Source: an uncultured Verrucomicrobiae bacterium (GTDB lineage Bacteria > Verrucomicrobiota > Verrucomicrobiia > JADLBR01 > CALLMV01). From it: a DNA stretch of 41,261 bases. The DNA lies in the NCBI GenBank assembly GCA_938005615.1, contig CALLMV010000009.1, forward strand, positions 1-41,261, in the 5' to 3' direction. The notes beneath the pieces were generated by a model. It saw only the letters and a list, made by a program, of their open reading frames with translations. It did no database searches and was not told where the DNA came from. This document shows positions 33,398 to 40,969 of this stretch, piece after piece. The stretch's first letter is position 1. Every line of letters starts with the position of its first letter. The translations under genes were made by a program, and so were the position numbers.

Positions 33398-34438
33398 ATG
33401 CGCACTTGGTTTAATGTTCACCTTAACACAAAAGAAGCCATGAACCAACTGGGCCTGCTCATGACATATTTCCAACAGGAGTCGCGCGCGGGCCGTGGCA
33501 TCGTTCGCCTAGAACCACACTCTCGCAAAATGCTTGCAGAGCTGATTTCTTCAGCTTCAAACCAGAAAAAACCAAGGCGAGCTGTTCAACTTGTTGATCA
33601 TGCGCGGCGAGACTCACCGACCGAGACGTTCCGCGAACTCTACTCCCAAGCCCGTAACCAACCCCTCCAAGACTTTCAACAACCTACGCCAAGCCGAAAA
33701 TCGCCTCCTATGCTGCCTGAGAGCAATTCTCAGCAACCCTCATCCCAGTTAGCAGCGTCGACAGGGTCCTTCCTCGCAGAGTTTTCTGCAGCTTCTAAAC
33801 GAGAAGCCTTTGGAAAAATCGTTGAACATTTACGCAAAAGCAAAAAGCCCGAGGGTCTGCAAAAGTGCCGCGACATCCTCGTGCCGCCTGTAGGAAACCT
33901 GGATGCCAAGCTAGTATTTGTCGGCGAAGCCCCAGGAGCCGACGAAGAAGAGCTAGGTGAGCCATTTGTCGGCCGCGCTGGCGAGCTCCTCACCAAGATG
34001 ATCCAAGCCATGGGCCTGGACCGCTCGGATGTTTTTATTTGTAACGTCTTGCTTCACCGTCCGGCAGTCGGCGGCGTCCTGAGTGGACCGATGAGCGGCA
34101 ACAGACCGCCTTCGCCCGAGGAGATGCGGGCCGGACTACCTCAACTGCTCACATTCCTGGATCTGGTGCGCCCCCTAGTGGTTGTGACTTTGGGGCTCAC
34201 GGCCTTCAAAGGTCTGTTCAACCAGTACGATGCCACGATGAGCCAAGTGCGCGGTCGCTGGCACCAGCTTGCAGCACTTTCGAATATACCTGTGATGCCG
34301 ACCTATCACCCGGCTTACTTGTTGCGCAACCAACTGGTGAGTGAAAAACGCAAAGTCTGGGAAGACCTTCTGCTAGTGATGGAACGGCTTGATCTACCGA
34401 TATCTGAAAAACAACGCGGATATTTTCTCCCAAAGTAG
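33398..34438 (+). CDS. Family-4-like uracil-DNA glycosylase lacking Fe-S cysteines
   Basis: The C-terminal 190 residues form a uracil-DNA glycosylase domain of the family 4/5 type. Motif A is GEAPGADEEELGEPFVGRAG-like, starting at residue 176, and motif B HPAYLLRN is at 304-311. Family 4 enzymes hold a 4Fe-4S cluster with four cysteines (CxxC, KCRP and AC). Here only Cys157 of the first pair remains; the KCRP site reads LHRP (His220) and the last site is Gly246. An insertion of about ten residues follows RPAVGG. The first 140 residues are a variable, polar extension. The start ATG at the head of the frame is used; another ATG lies 14 codons in. A nucleotide-related gene follows 63 nt later. 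Confidence 0.82.
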   Translation: MRTWFNVHLNTKEAMNQLGLLMTYFQQESRAGRGIVRLEPHSRKMLAELISSASNQKKPRRAVQLVDHARRDSPTETFRELYSQARNQPLQDFQQPTPSRKSPPMLPESNSQQPSSQLAASTGSFLAEFSAASKREAFGKIVEHLRKSKKPEGLQKCRDILVPPVGNLDAKLVFVGEAPGADEEELGEPFVGRAGELLTKMIQAMGLDRSDVFICNVLLHRPAVGGVLSGPMSGNRPPSPEEMRAGLPQLLTFLDLVRPLVVVTLGLTAFKGLFNQYDATMSQVRGRWHQLAALSNIPVMPTYHPAYLLRNQLVSEKRKVWEDLLLVMERLDLPISEKQRGYFLPK

Positions 34439-34501
34439 TAGGTCTTGTTGCTGGCTTTTTGCCTTGTCGCGCCTTCTGCCACGGCACACCATGCCGGCCG
34501 T

Positions 34502-35563
34502 ATGAAAGTCCTCGTCACTGGAATGATCGCCGGCATGGATGATGCGAAACTCCTGAAACGTGTGCAGCAACTCGGCCAGCGGAACAATCGCGATATCCGC
34601 ATCTTCAATGCCGTTGAGCACTTCACCTCCGGCGGGCGCAAACCCCTTGAGCGTCTGCTCGGTACGACAGACTACGTTTTTGAGCTCACGCGTGAACGTG
34701 AATATGAGCGCATCGGCTTTAAGATCCTCGAAGAAAATCTCCAAGACGTCATCATCCGCGCACCGGCCACCGTCGAGTGGAATCGCGTCAACCGCAAATT
34801 CAAAGACCAGCGATACATCCGCGACTTCATTCGACCCGACCTGATCGTCACACTCATCGATGCCGAGTGGCTCATCCAAAAGCGCCTGCAAAACCCACCT
34901 GAGGAAGACCACTTCTTTCGCGTACTGCGCGACCGCAACCATACCATTTACGAAATCCTTTCCTGGATGAACGAAGAAGTCTCCCTCTCTGAGGACTGGG
35001 CAAAATACATGGGTGTGCCCCATTACGTCCTGGCCGTGAGTGAGCCGCCAGAGGCACTATACAAACTCGTGGCCCATCGCAATCCCTGGGTTGTTTATGC
35101 CTCCTATTCCATGACGTACGGCACGCCGGAAATGCGTAAAGAAGTTGATCGTGTCATTCATCGGCTGCGTCGATTTGCTGTAATCGTAGATCCGCAAACG
35201 GTCGAAATACCCAACGACGGTTTCGATTCCAAAGTGGATCAAGAAGTCATCTACGCCTACACCGTTCACCGCGATTTGCACTGGTATGTGGGCAAAGTTC
35301 ATAGCGTTGTGGCTATCCATCCGTATCCTGAACGCCCGCCGCTTTCTGCCGGCATGATGGATGAACTCGGCCACGCCCGTGACTACATGAAGGGTCGTTA
35401 CATGATCTTTCCCCGCGGGTTTTCTCCGTTCACTACAGACAGCTACATCGAAAAGGGGCACCTCTTTGAACACGCGGACGATTTTTTCCACTACATCGAG
35501 CACGTCGAGGGCCGCAAACCTTTTAGCGACGAACTGGAGCTACAGGGCGAGATGGCTATATGA
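34502..35563 (+). CDS. Unfamiliar protein: degenerate P-loop domain plus deoxyribosyltransferase-like domain
   Basis: A 353-aa cytosolic protein that I cannot assign to a named family. The N terminus, MKVLVTGMIAGMDDAKLL, resembles a nucleotide-kinase P-loop but lacks the GK[ST], as in some archaeal adenylate-kinase-like proteins. From about residue 197 a second domain begins (VVYASYSMTYG, then RRFAVIVDP), with DLHWYVGKVHSVVAIHPYP and PPLSAGMMDELGHA near 279-293. This pattern recalls the active region of nucleoside 2-deoxyribosyltransferases, where a Glu in an ELG stretch is catalytic. A role in nucleotide or base handling is inference, mildly supported by the glycosylase gene 63 nt upstream. 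The frame extends back to a TTG at 34445, but the ATG start fits better. Confidence 0.55.
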   Translation: MKVLVTGMIAGMDDAKLLKRVQQLGQRNNRDIRIFNAVEHFTSGGRKPLERLLGTTDYVFELTREREYERIGFKILEENLQDVIIRAPATVEWNRVNRKFKDQRYIRDFIRPDLIVTLIDAEWLIQKRLQNPPEEDHFFRVLRDRNHTIYEILSWMNEEVSLSEDWAKYMGVPHYVLAVSEPPEALYKLVAHRNPWVVYASYSMTYGTPEMRKEVDRVIHRLRRFAVIVDPQTVEIPNDGFDSKVDQEVIYAYTVHRDLHWYVGKVHSVVAIHPYPERPPLSAGMMDELGHARDYMKGRYMIFPRGFSPFTTDSYIEKGHLFEHADDFFHYIEHVEGRKPFSDELELQGEMAI

Positions 35564-35670
35564 GCTATCTAGGATGCCTGGCTCGGCTCGTCTCTGAATA
35601 ATCAAGACTGAGTTTCGATAGCAATACGCGCGGATTTTTTTTAAGAGAATCCTCAAGAAAACTTTTCGTA

Positions 35671-35700
35671 TTGAACGTTTAAAATATTTTGAACGTATAA
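35671..35700. repeat. Pair of 12-bp direct repeats in the 35564-35803 gap
   Basis: TTGAACGTTTAA and TTGAACGTATAA (one mismatch) start 18 bp apart in an AT-rich gap of 240 nt between convergent genes. A T8 run at 35636-35643 lies just upstream without an obvious stem, so I do not call a terminator. The repeats could be protein-binding sites or chance in AT-rich DNA. I see no gene in this gap. Confidence 0.4.
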
Positions 35701-35803
35701 CAAACATTTAATTTTTCAAAAACTCCTCCGCTAGGGGCTGATAAGGTGAGGTACTCAGTAGTTGCTGAACTAGCCGTAAACTTCCGCATGTTTGAAATAT
35801 TAC

Positions 35804-37048
35804 TTAGCCCACAAACAAAGGTTTGATATGGCGGCGCCATAGGTTGTCTGTCACACAGCGGGCAATCGTCTCACGCGCCAGCTCAAGAGCGCCCAGGTAG
35901 CGCGGTCCCATCGCAGCAGCAATTTTGAAGGAGACATGCACAAGCTGGCGAAAGTGGGGATTGAAGCTTGGCTCGGTAGGTTCATGCGCCAGCGCTGCTG
36001 CAAACTCTCTACCAGTCCAAGAACGAATCACCTCAAGAGCGGGAAGAAGGCTGCGATCAATATCGATTACTGTGGAGTAAGGTGCACAAAGCTCATCTAT
36101 CTTACTGAGGGCCGAAATGGCGATTTCTTTGGCGAGATCTAGACCCTGGCCGCCCGAGAGGGCAAGGCCGATGACTTCTTCCAGCCAGGTCGTTCCTGCA
36201 GTTTTCAGGTGCAGGCCGCAGTTGTACTGGGTGAGCAGACGACGGATAGGATCGTAAAGAGAGAACTTATCGCTTCCGGAGTGAACGCTGAGTTTGAGCG
36301 AGGCAGGTAGTTGGAATTCCTTGATGGCAGCACTGACAGCCAGGATGTCGTGTTCAAATTCTTTGGAGAACTGCTGCACGTCGCCAACGTAATCCACACC
36401 CTTGTTGAAACGGCCTGTAAACTTGGGGGCAATCGTCTGCACGCGAACGCCACAAGCGGCCAATCCGCCGAGGATGAGGAAGAGTTCCAGAGGGGATTGA
36501 GGTATTTGCGCCTCGTCTGTAGAAACCTCAGCGATGAAGCCATCCGCTCCCTTCGCGGTGGCTATGTGGGCGTAGATACGGCCGGCCTCCGTGATGGCTG
36601 CTGCATACGATGCCAGAAATTTTTCCAGCGTATCACGATCCAGGGGTGTGGGATGGCCGAGTTCAGGCAGTGGTCGGCCAAGCAGGGCAGAGAGGCCCCG
36701 GCGTATCGTTGCGGCATCCTCTTGGCTGGGGGTAACACCGATAAAGTCAGCCACGTCGATTGTAAAGAAGTCGCAGTGGGGAAGGAAACGGTCCAAGGTT
36801 TTGAGCCCGATGTGGTCGGCATCCAGGTGATAGCTGTGTGGCCAGCCTGTGGCGTGTATGGCTGCTTCTGCTGCTGCACGAGTGTCGGCAGGCTCTGTAC
36901 CAATGAGGTTGTGTTCGCGGTTTGATTTATTCCAGACGGGAACAAGTTCCACACCTGCCTGGCGAGCTAGCTGGACTGCTGCTAACTGAGCGACTCCTTG
37001 ACGGCCAAAGCGATCGCCAATTCCAATCGTATATTTCTCGATAAGCAT
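35804..37048 (-). CDS. Tagaturonate epimerase-like protein (UxaE family)
   Basis: A 414-aa protein matching the UxaE family, which interconverts D-tagaturonate and D-fructuronate in hexuronate breakdown. Key stretches are YTIGIGDRFG at the N terminus, HLDADHIGL, FFTIDVADFIG, EVSTDEAQIPQSPLE, IAPKFTGRFNKGVDYVGD, and KLSVHSGSDKFSLY near residue 258 with conserved His and Lys. I recall characterised members having a longer N-terminal part before the GDR segment, so this may be a short form or a related epimerase or isomerase. The ATG was chosen; the frame reaches back five codons to a TTG. Its downstream partner in some pathways, KDPG aldolase, is a pseudogene in this window. Confidence 0.78.
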   Translation of the reverse strand: MLIEKYTIGIGDRFGRQGVAQLAAVQLARQAGVELVPVWNKSNREHNLIGTEPADTRAAAEAAIHATGWPHSYHLDADHIGLKTLDRFLPHCDFFTIDVADFIGVTPSQEDAATIRRGLSALLGRPLPELGHPTPLDRDTLEKFLASYAAAITEAGRIYAHIATAKGADGFIAEVSTDEAQIPQSPLELFLILGGLAACGVRVQTIAPKFTGRFNKGVDYVGDVQQFSKEFEHDILAVSAAIKEFQLPASLKLSVHSGSDKFSLYDPIRRLLTQYNCGLHLKTAGTTWLEEVIGLALSGGQGLDLAKEIAISALSKIDELCAPYSTVIDIDRSLLPALEVIRSWTGREFAAALAHEPTEPSFNPHFRQLVHVSFKIAAAMGPRYLGALELARETIARCVTDNLWRRHIKPLFVG

Positions 37049-37166
37049 CGTTTGGATTTTCAAGAATCTGCAAAGGAAGGGAAGGAAATTAAACCCTCGC
37101 CGGTGGGGGAATTATTTTTTGCAGATAATGGGGCCCGATTTACACATTAAGCACTATACTGACGAT

Positions 37167-38333
37167 TTATCCCTTGAGGGTTTGAGGTGTGAGGTTACGG
37201 GCTTTTTGCTGGCAAAGCAGGCAGAGCTCCGCGGCTTTGAAGACGTGTTCTTGAGTCATAGAGTACTCTGTGCCGTTAAGACAGTCGAGAATGAATTTGC
37301 CAAAGAAGGGAAAGCCCACCTGGCCAGCTACGGGGATGCGTTGCTCACCTTTTTCGTCCACGAGGATGAGCTGGTCGCTACCGTTAGATGTCGTGGGATC
37401 GATGTACTTGCGTAGTTCGATGTAGCCCTTTGTCCCCAAGATGATGTAACGGCCATCGCCCCAGGAGCGTAGTCCCTGAGGGGTTAACCAGTCTACACGG
37501 TAATAACCGGTGGCACCGTTGTTCCCGATGAGGTTGGCATCGCCGAAGTCCTCCAGCTCCGGAAATTGAGGGTAAGCGTAATTTCCCACGGAGGCGTTGG
37601 TGATTGTCGCATCTGTGGCTCCGGTGTAGTAGAGGAACTGCTCACACTGGTGTGCTCCGATATCGCAAAGGATACCGCCATATTGTTCACGTTTGAAAAA
37701 CCATTCTGGGCGGCTGTCTGGTGCGCCGAGCCGGTGGGGGCCGAGACCGATGGTTTGTACGACTCTGCCAACAGCCCCCTGTCGGACGAGTTCTCCCGCG
37801 TGTACGGCGCACTCCACGTGGATGCGCTCGCTGTAGTACACATAATATTTCTTGCCAGTGGATTTGGCCGTGGCGCGGGCTTCAGAGAGTTGCTCCAGAG
37901 TGGTGAAGGGAGTCTTGTCGGTGAAGTAGTGTTTGCCTGCCTTCATAACGCGACATCCCAAGGGCCCGCGCAGGTTGGGTATCGCTGCAGCGTTGACGAG
38001 GCAGACCTCTTTATCCTCGAGGATTTCTTCGAGACTGCGTGCTGCCTTGGCCTGGGGATACGTCGAGAGAAATTTTTCTACCTTTAGCGGGTCTGGATCG
38101 TAAACCCACTTAAGCGTGGCACCTGCCTCAATGAGTCCATTTGTCTGCCCGTAAACATGGCCATGATCGAGGTGCACACTTGCAAATACAAAATCTCCGG
38201 GCTTAACAACGGGATTAGGTTTGCCAACAGGAGCGTAATGAGCACCGTCAGATTTTTGAAACCTCATCACCTGCTCTTGCACAAATTGTTGTTGAATTTC
38301 AAAGTTTTTCGTCCCTAAAAAACTTTTTGACAT
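37167..38333 (-). CDS. Gfo/Idh/MocA-family oxidoreductase
   Basis: A probable NAD(P)-dependent sugar or sugar-derivative dehydrogenase of 388 aa. The N-terminal Rossmann part (about 45-160) contains FVFASVHLDHGHVYGQ, VYDPDPLKVEKF and the catalytic-lysine region read here as YFTDKTPF, where many members have EKP. The C-terminal alpha/beta domain carries GGILCDIGAHQCEQFL, a metal- or substrate-contact stretch in the family. The DKTP variant is typical of a subgroup common in Planctomycetes and Verrucomicrobiota. AAGGA lies 10 nt before the ATG. It lies 118 nt upstream of the UxaE-like gene only in the sense that both are on the minus strand with this gene second; their joint function is not shown by the sequence. 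The substrate is unknown. Confidence 0.85.
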   Translation of the reverse strand: MSKSFLGTKNFEIQQQFVQEQVMRFQKSDGAHYAPVGKPNPVVKPGDFVFASVHLDHGHVYGQTNGLIEAGATLKWVYDPDPLKVEKFLSTYPQAKAARSLEEILEDKEVCLVNAAAIPNLRGPLGCRVMKAGKHYFTDKTPFTTLEQLSEARATAKSTGKKYYVYYSERIHVECAVHAGELVRQGAVGRVVQTIGLGPHRLGAPDSRPEWFFKREQYGGILCDIGAHQCEQFLYYTGATDATITNASVGNYAYPQFPELEDFGDANLIGNNGATGYYRVDWLTPQGLRSWGDGRYIILGTKGYIELRKYIDPTTSNGSDQLILVDEKGEQRIPVAGQVGFPFFGKFILDCLNGTEYSMTQEHVFKAAELCLLCQQKARNLTPQTLKG

Positions 38334-38381
38334 GCGTATTTTTTCCTTGTCGTCTTTGGCGTGTTAAACAAAATAAGTGTT

Positions 38382-38735
38382 ATGAGAAAGTTACTTTTTG
38401 CTGTTATCAGCCTCAGCATCTGTTCCACATTTGCTTTGGCGGATATTCACATCCCTAACAAACCCGGGCCAACACGCAAACTCGGTTCGGGCATTGCTAA
38501 AACAGTCGCCAGTAGTGCGTATGTCTTGGATTCTTTCTACGACAAGTTGCTCTCCGAAGGTGGTACTTCAGCATTTACCTACGGCCTAGTCGAAGGGACA
38601 GGTAAAGCAGTGTACTCTACCTTTTTGGGAGTGGCAGAAATCGTAACTTTCCCACTACCAAAGTATGAGGGCTTCGATCGGAAATATCCTACGACAAAGA
38701 TGCCTCCTGCCGATCTTTACGATAATTTCTATTGA
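38382..38735 (+). CDS. TIGR04073-family secreted protein (exosortase system-associated)
   Basis: A small exported protein of 117 aa with a signal peptide (MRKLLFAVISLSICSTFALA, then DIHIP). The mature part follows the TIGR04073 pattern: PTRKLGSGIAKT, an SFYDKLLSEGG loop, GLVEGTGKAVYSTFLGVAEIVTFPLP, and a tail ending PPADLYDNFY. The family occurs in genomes that have an exosortase, though no exosortase or PEP-CTERM protein is in the window and the molecular role is not known. The ATG is used instead of an upstream GTG (38361) because it begins a proper signal peptide. It diverges from the Gfo/Idh gene across 48 nt and is followed by an intrinsic terminator. Confidence 0.75.
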   Translation: MRKLLFAVISLSICSTFALADIHIPNKPGPTRKLGSGIAKTVASSAYVLDSFYDKLLSEGGTSAFTYGLVEGTGKAVYSTFLGVAEIVTFPLPKYEGFDRKYPTTKMPPADLYDNFY

Positions 38736-38753
38736 TATCACACCCCTGATACA

Positions 38754-38776
38754 CCCCGCGCATGCGGGGTTTTTTT
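38754..38776 (+). terminator. Intrinsic terminator abutting the glycosyltransferase start codon
   Basis: CCCCGC and GCGGGG form a perfect 6-bp GC stem with loop GCAT, followed by seven T. It lies 18 nt after the TIGR04073 stop codon, a textbook rho-independent terminator. The next base after the T-run begins the ATG of the glycosyltransferase gene, so the terminator occupies the entire place where that gene would have its ribosome-binding site. Confidence 0.85.
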
Positions 38777-39535
38777 ATGCCCTCAGATGCTCCGAAAGTA
38801 CAGATATCCATCCCGGCATACAACGCGGGGAATCACTTAGTTGAGCTCTGTAAGGAATTACTCGAGTTAAGTTACACAGTCGTGGTTTGTGATGACGGCT
38901 CATGCCCGCCGGTGATGCTCCCCAACGATGAGAGGCTGCACCTGATTCGGCATGAGCGGAATTTGGGCAAAGCAGCCGCGATTAGAACGCTCGTGCTTCA
39001 TGCCCTGCATTCCGGCGCCGTAGCGGCGCTTTTCATGGATGCTGATGGGCAACACCCTGCAGGCTGCGTTCCAGCTTTTCTCAGCATGGCCAAAGAGTCA
39101 CCAGGTGCGTTGATTCTGGGGAATCGATTTGCTGGTGGTGGGAAAATTCCAATCCAGCGACGGCTTGCCATCCGCATGGCCGATTTTGCTTTAGGGATGA
39201 TTTTGCGAAAAAAAATTACCGATTCTCAGTGTGGGATGCGCCTTATACCTTCACATTTGTTCCCTCTGATTTTGAAGGACAATTCCCCCGGTTTTGTGGC
39301 TGAGACTAAAATGATCCTCGATACTGTGAGAAACGGAATCCGTCTTGAATCTGTGCCAGTTCCTGCGATTTATCATCAACAAGCAGGATCCAATTTCCGG
39401 GCGATTGCCGATTCTTTGTTAGTTGCACGATGCCTGGCCCGTGAATTTTTGTATGTTTTTGATGAATCTAAAACAAAAGGTTTCCCAAAGAAAAATGTAA
39501 CCTCGACTGCTGTCGCCTCGTCATTAGAGGCATGA
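38777..39535 (+). CDS. Family 2 glycosyltransferase
   Basis: A 252-aa GT-A fold enzyme of the GT2 family, similar to polyprenyl-phosphate mannosyl/glucosyltransferases. It has ISIPAYNAG, DDGSC (39-43), the DXD-type MDADGQHP (87-94), FAGGGKIPIQRR, and DSQCGMRLIP, a common acceptor-side landmark. No membrane helices follow the catalytic domain, so it probably acts at the cytosolic face on a lipid carrier or sugar. The ATG directly follows a terminator T-run. An in-frame ATG at 38762 lies inside the hairpin. There is no Shine-Dalgarno for either. Its stop overlaps the next start as ATGA, indicating translational coupling to the Spy-like gene. Confidence 0.85.
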   Translation: MPSDAPKVQISIPAYNAGNHLVELCKELLELSYTVVVCDDGSCPPVMLPNDERLHLIRHERNLGKAAAIRTLVLHALHSGAVAALFMDADGQHPAGCVPAFLSMAKESPGALILGNRFAGGGKIPIQRRLAIRMADFALGMILRKKITDSQCGMRLIPSHLFPLILKDNSPGFVAETKMILDTVRNGIRLESVPVPAIYHQQAGSNFRAIADSLLVARCLAREFLYVFDESKTKGFPKKNVTSTAVASSLEA

Positions 39536-40041
39536 AAAACATCAAAAAAATCCTCAGAAACACACTCATTACACTCGCTTGTTCGGCGCTGACCGCCGCC
39601 GTTTATGCACATCCCGGCCCGGGCAAGGACAGAAAAGGGCCTCCCGAGCACAGCCTGGGATCTCGAGGAGGAATCAAGCACGAACTGCGTGAACTTAACT
39701 TAACCCCTCAGCAAAGAGAGCAGATACAAACTCTCATGCAGCAGGCCCGGGAGGCTCACACGCCTAAAAGAGATGCCATCGCTGCAGAGCGTAGAAAACT
39801 TCGAGAAATCATTAACACAGATCCCGTGAATCCAGGTGCTATCCGCGCTCAAACAATGAGAATCGCCGAACTAGAGGCAGAACTCAATACGTTGCGCGCC
39901 CAGGAAAGAGTTAAAGTGGAAGCCGTCCTCACCCCAGAACAGCGTGCAAAAATGAAGGAAATACGTGCCCGAAACGAAGAGCGTATGGAAAACGAAATGC
40001 GCGAAAGAATCCGTAAACGCTGGCAAGAAAGCGCTAACTAA
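39532..40041 (+). CDS. Spy/CpxP-like periplasmic protein
   Basis: A 169-aa exported helical protein of the Spy/CpxP/ZraP (LTXXQ) type. A signal peptide covers about residues 1-26, ending TAAVYA before HPGPG. Two LTXXQ motifs are present: LTPQQREQ after the Gly/Pro-rich start and LTPEQRAK near residue 130. Between them lies a long, charged helix. Family members are periplasmic chaperones or sensors that respond to envelope or metal stress. It overlaps the glycosyltransferase stop codon by four bases and is 27 nt upstream of an ECF sigma factor, which suggests it belongs to that signalling unit. Confidence 0.82.
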   Translation: MKNIKKILRNTLITLACSALTAAVYAHPGPGKDRKGPPEHSLGSRGGIKHELRELNLTPQQREQIQTLMQQAREAHTPKRDAIAAERRKLREIINTDPVNPGAIRAQTMRIAELEAELNTLRAQERVKVEAVLTPEQRAKMKEIRARNEERMENEMRERIRKRWQESAN

Positions 40042-40068
40042 AAGCAATCCTCAGCACACCCACAACAC

Positions 40069-40665
40069 ATGCCTCTTGTGGCGGAAAAGACTTTAACCGA
40101 TGAACAACTCGTCAGACAAACTCTTCAAGGAGACGATCATGCTTTCACCGAGATTGTCCGCCGCCACAAAGGCTGGGTGTTGGCACATGCAGCCAAGTTT
40201 TGCCGTAATATTCATGATGCTGATGACCTCGCACAGAATATCTTTATCAAGGCCTATAAGAAGCTCGCTACCTATCGAGGTGAATCCCACTTCAAACACT
40301 GGCTTTCTCGAATTGCCGCGCGTTGCGCGCTTGATCACCTGCGGTGGCATCGTGCCCGTCGTTGGCTTGTTTTTCTTCCCCCCAATCCAGATGATCAAGA
40401 AACAGCTTCTCTTCCAGAGCCAATCGCACAACAGCCACAAGAGCCAGATCCCATGCTACCCAGATTGCGAGCTGTGCTACAATCGCTTCCACCTCAAGAC
40501 CGTTTGCTCATCACGCTTCTTGAAGCGGAAGATCGCACGGTTGAAGAGGTGGCGTCACTCCTCGGATGGAGCCAGGCCAACGTCAAAACCCGCGCTCATC
40601 GGGTCAGGGCTAAGATCAAACAAAATCTCACTCGCCGATTAGGCGTACAGTACGAAAATGAATAA
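40069..40665 (+). CDS. ECF-type RNA polymerase sigma factor (RpoE-like)
   Basis: A 198-aa extracytoplasmic-function sigma factor. Region 2 covers about residues 25-95 with DADDLAQNIFIKAYKKL, binding core polymerase and the -10 element. Region 4 covers about 132-187 with LPPQDRLLITLLEAEDRTVEE-type start and VASLLGWSQANVKTRAHRVRAKI, reading the -35 element. A Pro/Gln/Glu-rich linker joins them. It probably controls its own operon with the Spy-like gene upstream and the small membrane protein downstream, which overlaps its stop by eight bases. GTG four codons downstream is an alternative start. No zinc anti-sigma domain is encoded nearby. Confidence 0.92.
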   Translation: MPLVAEKTLTDEQLVRQTLQGDDHAFTEIVRRHKGWVLAHAAKFCRNIHDADDLAQNIFIKAYKKLATYRGESHFKHWLSRIAARCALDHLRWHRARRWLVFLPPNPDDQETASLPEPIAQQPQEPDPMLPRLRAVLQSLPPQDRLLITLLEAEDRTVEEVASLLGWSQANVKTRAHRVRAKIKQNLTRRLGVQYENE

Positions 40666-40969
40666 TCTTACATTTCAAAGTTTGCTACGCAAAGCACTCG
40701 CACCCTCTTTTGATCCTTCACGTTTGGAGTTGGGGTTTGAGGCGAGGCTGTCTGCTCGGATGTCCACCTCGCGTCTTAGATGGTTGCAGCGTCCTTTGTT
40801 TGCAGTGGCTCTGGCCCTCGCATTCTTTGCTAGTGTATGGATTTTTGTAGCAGTTAGTCAGCTAAATCACGAATCAATTTTTTATTCACAAATAACTGAT
40901 TATTATAATTTTATATCATACCACGATGATTGGGAATTAGAAGAATGGTTTTCATTAAATGAATTCTAA
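40658..40969 (+). CDS. Small one-helix membrane protein, possible anti-sigma factor
   Basis: A 103-aa protein not recognised by family. Residues 1-44 are polar and basic and would be cytosolic; one hydrophobic helix follows at about 46-68 (PLFAVALALAFFASVWIFVAV), then a short acidic, aromatic tail outside. Its start overlaps the ECF sigma gene by eight bases, the usual position for an anti-sigma factor, and the topology fits. There is no HxxxCxxC zinc anti-sigma motif and the cytosolic part is short, so the role is inferred from position only. Base composition falls towards AT at its 3' end, and it is not cut by the window edge. Confidence 0.6.
   Translation: MNNLTFQSLLRKALAPSFDPSRLELGFEARLSARMSTSRLRWLQRPLFAVALALAFFASVWIFVAVSQLNHESIFYSQITDYYNFISYHDDWELEEWFSLNEF

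Noticed and set aside
34445-34501. TTG start giving a signal-peptide-like leader for the P-loop/NDT-like protein
   Set aside because: The leader has no basic N-terminal region, and the following domain looks cytosolic and begins properly at the ATG 34502.
35630-35650. T8 run after the P-loop/NDT-like gene as an intrinsic terminator
   Set aside because: No GC-rich stem of useful length precedes the T-run.
37123-37166. T-run and GC-rich segment after the Gfo/Idh gene as a terminator
   Set aside because: Only three pairs can be formed reliably; no good stem and T-run combination on the minus strand.
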